From: Cymbomonas tetramitiformis
Lineage: Eukaryota; Chlorophyta; Pyramimonadophyceae; Pyramimonadales; Pyramimonadaceae
Assembly (NCBI GenBank): GCA_001247695.2
Contig: LGRX02014062.1
Location: forward strand, 1-10,709
DNA: 10,709 nt
Direction of reading: 5' to 3'
Shown: piece by piece, positions 5,289 through 10,709 of the stretch
How positions within the stretch are numbered: the first letter of the stretch is position 1
How the letters are laid out: each line of letters starts with the position of its first letter
Notes under the pieces: model-generated
Database searches by the model: none
Told to the model about the DNA's origin: nothing
Seen by the model: only the letters and a program-made list of their open reading frames with translations
Program-made: the position numbers and the translations under genes

Positions 5289-6787
5289 GCTGAGACAGCT
5301 GGTCGTCTATTCCAAGCTATCCGGCGCTATCCATTAACCGAACAGGTATTTCCGATCACTTTAATACCTCCTGGAAATCTTATTTATTTTCAATACCGAA
5401 TCCTTCCGCGGTTTTTGCATGCGACCGCGAACATTATTGGTGTGTTGATGTTCGTACGCAGGTTCGAGCAGCTAGTGACCCGGATCACGTCCGCTTCATT
5501 GAACGATGCCGTTCGGAGGAACGACCCATTACGCAGTCCGATTTGGACCGGCTGAAGGTGCTCACGGCATCGGATGTACAAATGGACCGCGATTGGCTCT
5601 TCGCGACGGTGGCCGTGACTGGCAATCGGCAACGACAAGCTATCAATGATGTGCGTGCACGGCATTTTGCGCGGCTCAGTGGACAACCGATAATTCGTTG
5701 GAAGCGACCTATTGCAACCACACTTTTGGACTCCCGACATGAAGACGTGATCCGGTCGGAATTTCCCGAATTGACAGGCACTTTCGTTGCCGGTGCGCCT
5801 GGAATTATTCTAAACAACGACTTAAATCCTTCGCGTGGTTTAGCGAACGGCACGCCCGCCAAATTCCACAGCCTGATTCTCCGAGATGAAAGCAGGTCCA
5901 CCGATGCGGCGAAAATCAACAATGCGAATCCTGGCGAGGAGGTGTGGATCGAGCCGCCTTACGCGGTCAATGTTCTCATTGAGCATCTGGATTCCACAAA
6001 CTGGTCCGATCGAGCGACATTAGCTCCCGAGCTTCGAGACTCGGCGAGCGAGGGAAATATGCGTGAGCATGTCACTCGTCCGCGCAGTATCGTACTTCCA
6101 GTTAAGATCTGCAAGCGTCTCGAGGAACTCCCCGTGAATCGCGCCTCCCGCAAAAGTAAGATATATTATCGAACTCATGGGCTTGATCTTGCGTTCGCCT
6201 TGACCTTTCACAAATTCCAAGGCCAAACCGTGGACAAAATTATATTAGATCTAAGCCAAACGCCGAAGAATGTCTTCAACCTATGCTTTCAAGCATTTTA
6301 TGTCGGGATGACGCGTGTGAAGAAGTCCAGCTGCATTCGTATATTACCCGGGCCCGATGGGCAAAGGCCAAAGCTATCTCATTTGCTGAATCTTAAGCCG
6401 GATCCGGAGCTCCAAAGATGGTTAGATGCATTTGATCGGCGGACTCGTGAATGGAAACAACCGCCGCCCGTGAAACTGATGCCCCGTCGCAAATCCGCTA
6501 AAAAGGCACAACCCAACAGTAGAGGCAATGGAGCCGGTGCCGCGGGCGATACGGTCACTCAAGAACGACAAGGGCGTGGCGGCCGTGGGAAAGGGAAAAG
6601 TGGTGCTCGTGCCGCGGGCGATACGGTCACTCAAGAACGACAAGGGCGTGGCGGCCGTGGGAAAGGGAAAAGTGGTGCTCGCGCGACGAAGGGTAGCCAA
6701 GGTGGTAGGGGTGAAATCTCCGCATCGGTGCAACCGGTGGCATCGAGCTTTGAACACTTTCTCAAGAACCCTCGTAATTTTATTTAG
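5289..6787 (+). CDS. PIF1-like DNA helicase, C-terminal part, two exons
   Basis: The product resembles the C-terminal half of PIF1 superfamily-1 helicases. Before the intron it reads GRLFQAIRRYPLTEQ and after it VRAASDPDHVRF, the usual helix leading into the second RecA-like domain. VAVTGNRQRQAIN follows at ~5612-5650, LANGTP at 5840-5857, motif V (ALTFHKFQGQTVDKIIL) near 6197-6250 and motif VI (FYVGMTRVKK) at 6296-6325. No Walker A, Walker B or GDxxQL motif is present upstream, so the nucleotide-binding half is missing. The frame stays open back to an ATG at 5088, but that stretch is antisense to the PHD finger and does not look like helicase. The tail after ~6470 is basic and Gly/Arg-rich with a duplicated 24-residue unit. 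As it stands the protein should not hydrolyse ATP. It is probably a transposon- or virus-derived remnant, yet about 440 codons remain free of stops. Confidence 0.75.
5346..5461 (+). other. Intron in the helicase gene
   Basis: A 116-bp interval bounded by GTATTT and TACGCAG, phase 0. The frame changes across it: the family pattern runs in one frame up to GAACAG (5345) and resumes in another at GTTCGAGCAGCT (5462). Removing it joins the two halves of a conserved helicase segment exactly. The frame itself also remains open without splicing, but that product loses the family match. Confidence 0.7.
6537..6680 (+). repeat. Two perfect 72-bp direct repeats in the helicase tail
   Basis: Positions 6537-6608 and 6609-6680 are identical base for base. 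The unit is 24 codons, so the frame is kept, and it encodes a tract including DTVTQERQGRGGRGKGKSG. Perfect identity at synonymous sites implies a recent duplication. Confidence 0.9.
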
Positions 6788-6860
6788 TGTATGCTTTTCG
6801 TGATTGAGATGACCTTGCCCCATTTTCGTGTGCAAAGTGTTGTTATTCATTACGCAATGT

Positions 6861-7128
6861 ACGACTCTTGAAAATATGTGCTAGGGATTCGTACCACGCC
6901 GTGCTAGACGACTCCCGAAAATATGTAATAACAATTCACCGCATACCGCAACATATGACTCTCGAAAATATGTGCTATGAATTCATGGCACGCCGTGCAA
7001 GACGCCTCCCGAAATTATGTGATATCGAATCACCGCATTCCGCGATATACGACTCTCTAACATATGTGATAGAAATTCATGGCACGCCGTGATACGAGAC
7101 GACTACCGAAAGTAGGTGCATATGTAGG
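6861..7128. repeat. 47-bp satellite array with alternating subunits
   Basis: Five full units of exactly 47 bp (starts 6861, 6908, 6955, 7002, 7049) and a partial sixth from 7099, each beginning ACGACTC or a close variant followed by GAAAATATGTG-like sequence. Units 1, 3 and 5 share the ending ATTCATGGCACGCCGTG (GTACCACGCCGTG in unit 1). Units 2 and 4 share AATTCACCGCAT/AATCACCGCAT. The true period is therefore a 94-bp dimer. A 3-bp insertion precedes the last unit. There is no coding signal. Confidence 0.85.
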
Positions 7129-7166
7129 ATATGTATGAACAAAAAAAGCGAAAGTAACCAGTTTGT

Positions 7167-7362
7167 GTGTGGGGCGCCCCACGGGGCGCAGTATTTTCAA
7201 AAAGGTTTGAACCCCAGGGGGGCGGTTGGCGGCCACGTGGGCGCAGTTTAAAAGAAAGGTTCAGGGTAACGGGGTGTGGGGGGCGGGCCCCCTCGGCTGG
7301 TCAGGTGTAGTTACGGGGGTGTGGGGGGCGGAGCCCCTCGACAGTCTTAAAAAACTTTTCCG
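7167..7362. repeat. G-rich hairpin repeats with A/T-rich spacers
   Basis: Several related segments combine a G-run hairpin with a short A/T stretch. They are TGGGGCGCCCCA at 7170-7181 followed by CGCAGTATTTTCAAAAAGG, GGGCGCAGTTTAAAAGAAAGG at 7239, GTGTGGGGGGCGGGCCCCCTCG at ~7274-7295 and GTGTGGGGGGCGGAGCCCCTCG at ~7319-7340 followed by ACAGTCTTAAAAAACTTTT. The last two are a clear duplicated pair 45 bp apart. No gene is evident in 6788-7600. Confidence 0.65.
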
Positions 7363-7409
7363 TATTGATACAGAAGAGGAGACGGGAGGGTCCAACGCAA
7401 CGCGCCTTC

Positions 7410-7479
7410 ATATGTCGGATTTGACCACTGTAAACGCCCCTAAAAATAGTGTTCGATATAACGGTCAAATCCAACATAT
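7410..7479. repeat. 70-bp hairpin with 17-bp arms
   Basis: ATATGTCGGATTTGACC (7410-7426) is the reverse complement of GGTCAAATCCAACATAT (7463-7479) except for one base. The loop is 36 bp. It could be a very short fold-back element, the subterminal structure of a larger mobile element, or a transcript hairpin. No clear target-site duplication flanks it. Confidence 0.75.
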
Positions 7480-7877
7480 AAACGGATAGAATTATAGCCC
7501 TTTTCGCGGGCTTCCACGTGGTTTACTCAAAACTTCCAAAAAATGATTTCTCCAAAAACGTATAGCGGTCAACGCTCGTGAATTAGAACCAATCACAAAG
7601 CTTGAAGAGTCCCGCTTCCATGCCATCCACTGCCCCGCCAATTATCTTGTGCGCGCATGACGCGCGTAAGCTACGCATCGTCCATTTTCCCGCAGATCCT
7701 GCGATAGTCATTAACGGAATGATGACAAAACTCAACAGGGAAAGGTCTAGCGATTTTCTATACATTTTACAATACTTAAGGGGAAAGGTCCATGCAGACG
7801 AGAGGAGAAAGGAGAGCGAACAGAAAGCACGCACGGAAGGGAAAGGTCAGGCGGCCCAACTTTCGACAGGTGAGCGA
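7480..7877. other. Upstream region of the RPC5 gene
   Basis: About 400 bp without a supported gene. A CCAAT motif lies at 7589-7593. The reading frame of RPC5 stays open upstream to an ATG at 7620, but the encoded residues do not resemble the family and the stretch spans the likely TATA box. I treat it as promoter and 5' flank. Confidence 0.45.
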
Positions 7878-7885
7878 TATAAAAA
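7878..7885 (+). promoter_or_regulatory. TATA-like box of RPC5
   Basis: TATAAAAA followed by GGC sits 108 bp before the chosen ATG. A start site ~30 bp downstream would give a 5' leader of roughly 75 bp. Placement is inferred from the motif alone. Confidence 0.5.
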
Positions 7886-7985
7886 GGCATTTGAAGCTCT
7901 TCGCTGTTGCTGGCTGAACAAAGTTGGAACACGGTTCCGGACGCAGCCCTCGAACAAACATCCTCATTTGAGCAACCTCAAGTAC

Positions 7986-10514
7986 ATGGCTGAGAAGGGC
8001 AGCGCACCCACGGAAGCCGGGCAATGCGGGCCGCACGGCAAAGTCGTGCGTGAGATACCCGTCTTCTTGGCACAGAAGGACGTCGCAAGCAAGTCCGAAG
8101 TCTACATCTTCAACTATCCGCTGAGATCTCCCTCGCGGCCCTACCAGTTAGCAGAACAGTGCGAGGCGATGCGCTTGAAGCCTAACCGGGCCAAAGCCGA
8201 GATCGACATTGGGCTCGACACCGACGGCGAGAACTATGACCCGTGCGCCGATGCTCAAGTGATGCTCAAGAAGCAAACCCTAACCTCGATGTCCGTGCCA
8301 ACCAGGGCAACGTATGCAGTCGGCTTGCTAAAGAACAACGCCCTGCATCTCGTCCCGGTGCACGCTGTTGTGCAGATGCGGCCGTCCATGACTTACCTCG
8401 ACTCAGCCGAGCGCGCGGAAGCGTCCGGGAAGAAACCTTCCAAAGACGACACGGAGGAGGAGGAGACCACCGAGGAGGTGACCGCGGTGCAGGTGCAGTT
8501 CAAGCGCCACGAGACCGAACGCGAAGCAGAGCGACGGCTCAACTCATATGCAGAAACCAAGCGGAAGGAGGTGCGATCACGCGCGGCCCCTCAGCGGCCC
8601 TCCTTGCCCTCCGGATACCTCCTTGCCCCTTCCTGCCGCTTCGTCAGGCACCGCCAAAGGGCCCTCTCAACCGATTCCACCTTCTCCCTCTTCAGCTCCC
8701 CTCAACCCACCATCGCTGTGTTGCCAGGACGAAGAGGCGTGGGTCGAGCTCGAAGTCTACGGAGAAACGAGTAAAACCGCGATCGACATGAAAACGCACC
8801 TTTGTCAAGGAAACCCGCGCATGCTTCCCTTCGAAATGGAGCACGCCGAGTACCTCTCGACGATCACACCGTGCAACGGGGTACGCCGCCGGTTGCGCGT
8901 CCCGTCCACGCGTCCGAGGATAGAGCCGCCTCGGCGCCTCATCAGGAGTCCCGCGGCGCCATTCGCGCCTCTCCGCCCCCGCCAAGCTCCCCCGTGCTCG
9001 CGCCGCCAACCCGGCTCTCGAGTCTCCCTCTCCCCTGAGGCTCGCTGCCCGAGGCGGTCCCCCACTTTACCGACTGCTCCTCGACTCCCCGCACCCAAGT
9101 AGCCGTCGAATCGCCCGCGCCCGAATCTAGCCGCCCTCTGACTTGCCTTCTCGCAGTTGCCGCAACCACAGCCCAACGAGTCTCGCGTGCCCGCACCTCC
9201 CGCAGCCGATCTTGCCGGTCGTCGCGCGGATCCTCCTAGCCGCGCTTCCGTCTCTCCGTTGGCTCGAGCTACCTCGCCTTCGAGCATACGCAGGGTCTCC
9301 CTCATTGAAATCTGCCCCCGATCGCCCCGGATCGGCTCGTCATTCGTCTGCGCACGCCTCTGCCCTCGCTCACCCGTGGAGTCGCGTGCAGCTGTCCTCG
9401 ATCGGCAAACCGACCCTCGCCATCCCTCTCTCTCTCTCTCGTCCTCCCGCCGCCAAGTGAGCAATGGCCTGTGTGTTGGTTTGATCACAGACGGAGAACA
9501 TTTTAGGAGCTGATGCAGGTGATCTTTAACCCCCACGGAGGCCGCATCCCTCCAGCAACGCTACCACCCGCGACCACGCGGGAGGTCTGGGCAGTCGCAG
9601 CAACGCATCAGCAGCAGTGGCAGCAGCAGCCTCTTTGTCCCCTTACCGGGCTTCTTTCTCCGCCCTTCCACAAGTTCGCTCCATCCACGCAGCAGGGGGT
9701 TTCACCTGCGCGCGCCGCAGTGCAGGACTGGCGGCGTCGCGAGCTTGTGCCAGCAAGCGCAGTCGTGTGGAGCGGCGGCGCCTTCGCCTACTGCTTCGCG
9801 GGGACCGCCTGCTCTCAGCTTCCAGCTCTCTCGAGGCGGCTCGCATGGAGCAGGGAGTGTGCGCTGAGCTGGTGAGCAAACCTGGGCGCTGCAGGTGGCG
9901 GAGGCCTTTCCCGGCAGTACCTGAACACGCTCCCCTTGGGCGAGCGCATGCGAGCCCTGTTTGCGAAGGGGCAGAGCCAGGTGCCGCACCCAGTCCGGGC
10001 CCCATGGCCAAAGGCTGCGCCGTCATCTCGAGTTGGCTCCCTACACGAGCCGCCGAAGCCGCCCGCTCGGAGCTCGTCGGGGTCCATCGTTGTGCTTCTG
10101 GCTCGCCCTGTGGTGCACCACCTGCCTCACTGGCTGCCCCCGTCCGCCAAACGGTCGTGCGGTGCGCCTACTTCCACCTTCGATCGGTGGCCGCGTCGAA
10201 GTCAGCCAAGATGGCAGCTGCAGGGGCGCCGTCGCCGAGGGCCGCCCTCCCCTGCCCTCGGGCAGCTGTAGGGGGCGCCGTCGCCGAGGGCCGCCCTCCC
10301 CTGCCCTCGGGCAGCTGCAGGGGCCCCGTCGCCGAGGGCCGCCCTGCCCTGCCTTGGGGCGATGATCGGCTTTTGGGCCGCGCCTCACGTGCGCATGCCG
10401 CGGGGCGTTGGCCTCCAGGCCGTGCGCTACGAGAGCCTGAAGCGTCTCGCGCCGACCAACACCGCGGATGACGAGCTTGTCAAGGCCCTCGAGGCCGTGG
10501 CCAACTTGGTGCAG
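7986..10514 (+). CDS. RPC5: RNA polymerase III subunit RPC5 (POLR3E/Rpc37 family), 3' partial
   Basis: This is a subunit of nuclear RNA polymerase III, which transcribes tRNA and 5S genes; RPC5 pairs with RPC4 and helps initiation and termination. Supported exons are 7986-8570, 8728-8880, 9918-9980 and 10419-10514, all phase 0. Exon 1 (195 codons) has the dimerisation region: VREIPVFLAQ, VYIFNYPLRSPSRPYQL, an Asp/Glu-rich strand (EIDIGLDTDGENYDP), then LHLVPVHAVVQMRPSMTYLD, an acidic linker and the QVQFKRHETEREAERR segment. Exon 2 continues with DEEAWVELEVYG and AEYLSTITP. Exon 3 has YLNTLPLGERMRALF and exon 4 has DDELVKALEAVANLVQ, matching the start of the RPC5 C-terminal domain. The remainder lies past the window. 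ATG 7986 is chosen because it sits ~20 residues before the conserved domain, as in relatives. Exon 3's left edge is uncertain: an acceptor at 9894 would add GGLSRQ, and a small extra exon 9836-9871 is also possible. Confidence 0.85.
8571..8727 (+). other. RPC5 intron 1
   Basis: 157 bp, GTGCGA to TTGCCAG, phase 0, with a CTCAAC branch-point-like motif 22-27 bp before the acceptor. Removing it joins AETKRKE to DEEAWVELEVYG, the spacing expected for the family. Confidence 0.82.
8881..9917 (+). other. RPC5 intron 2 (boundaries tentative)
   Basis: About 1.04 kb, GTACGC to TTTCCCGGCAG, phase 0. It holds a (CT)8 run at ~9425-9440 and otherwise only GC-rich sequence with overlapping chance frames. 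A strong donor-like GTGAGC at 9872, an acceptor-like GCAG ending 9894 and another after CTCTCTCGAG (9835) leave room for one small extra exon. Confidence 0.5.
9981..10418 (+). other. RPC5 intron 3
   Basis: 438 bp, GTGCCG to TTGGCCTCCAG, phase 0. It contains the three 48-bp repeats described separately. Joining the exons on each side gives the spacing seen in the family between the LPL motif and the LVQ motif. Confidence 0.65.
10215..10359. repeat. Three 48/49-bp tandem repeats inside an RPC5 intron
   Basis: Copies lie at 10215-10262, 10263-10311 and 10312-10359, each beginning CAGCTGCAGG or CAGCTGTAGG and containing CGTCGCCGAGGGCCGCCCT. Copies 1 and 2 differ by one substitution and one base of length; copy 3 has a few substitutions. 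The sequence is very GC-rich and strand-asymmetric. Confidence 0.85.
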
Positions 10515-10709
10515 GTCCGACTCTCACCAATGGAGGAGAGGGATGACCCCCTTCCGCCGCCCGAATCTTGCAAAACAGGGTAGGGGGGGTGGGGGCGCTC
10601 CAGAGGGCGCTGGGCCCCCAACGGCCCACGTCGCTGCGGCGATGCAAACTCCTCGGCGGGCTCCTCCATGGAATACCCTCACGCTCCGTCCCTTCTGGCT
10701 TCTCCTTTT
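10515..10709 (+). other. Start of the next RPC5 intron
   Basis: A GT at 10515 follows CAG at the end of the conserved LVQ motif. The frame would close at 10583 without splicing. The stretch holds a long G run near 10580-10597. The following exon is not in the window. Confidence 0.55.

Noticed and set aside
6861..7128. CRISPR array
   Set aside because: The units are contiguous 47-bp repeats with no unique spacers, and the context is eukaryotic.
8805..9536. A 243-codon minus-strand frame
   Set aside because: It is a shadow of RPC5 exon 2 and GC-rich intron sequence; composition is Arg/Gly-biased without motifs.
9617..10471. A 284-codon plus-strand frame rich in Ala, Arg and Pro
   Set aside because: It runs through RPC5 introns and the 48-bp repeats in very GC-rich DNA, where stops are rare by chance. 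It shows no family resemblance.
1..10709. tRNA or rRNA genes
   Set aside because: No B-box-like GGTTCGANNCC in a tRNA-like frame and no conserved rRNA core were seen; near matches at 5462 and 7204 lack the rest of the structure.

Overview
The window is nuclear DNA from a eukaryote. The support is three GT-AG introns that restore the expected protein family when removed, a TATA-like box, an LTR retrotransposon and fold-back transposons. The flanks and the gag gene are GC-rich; about 4240-7600 is visibly richer in A+T. I cannot name the organism. A GC-rich alga or other protist is a reasonable guess, but nothing here is diagnostic.

Layout. (1) 1-608: repeat-rich flank with 16-bp palindromes at a 21-bp period and a family of ~121-bp fold-back elements (MITE-like, TA target) in two full copies and one left half. 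(2) 609-4153: a complete, young LTR retrotransposon (LTRs 252/251 bp, 5-bp target duplication GTGAC) that codes for a single Gag-like protein and no polymerase. It sits inside the third fold-back element, whose right half resumes at 4159. (3) 4239-7500: an A+T-richer block of gene remnants. It holds an unrecognised ORF, a PHD finger on the minus strand, and the C-terminal half of a PIF1-like helicase with one intron and a repeated basic Gly/Arg tail. These are followed by a 47-bp satellite array, G-rich hairpin repeats and a 17-bp inverted repeat. (4) About 7880 to the end: a host housekeeping gene, the RNA polymerase III subunit RPC5 (POLR3E; Rpc37 in yeast), with at least four exons and running off the right edge. 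One intron carries three 48-bp repeats.

The host gene is the only clearly ordinary gene. Everything upstream of it looks like successive insertions: fold-back elements, then a gag-only retroelement into one of them, next to a rearranged helicase/PHD block. The retroelement must depend on reverse transcriptase and integrase supplied from elsewhere. The most novel items are this non-autonomous gag-only family, the fold-back family it landed in, and the helicase/PHD/satellite block.
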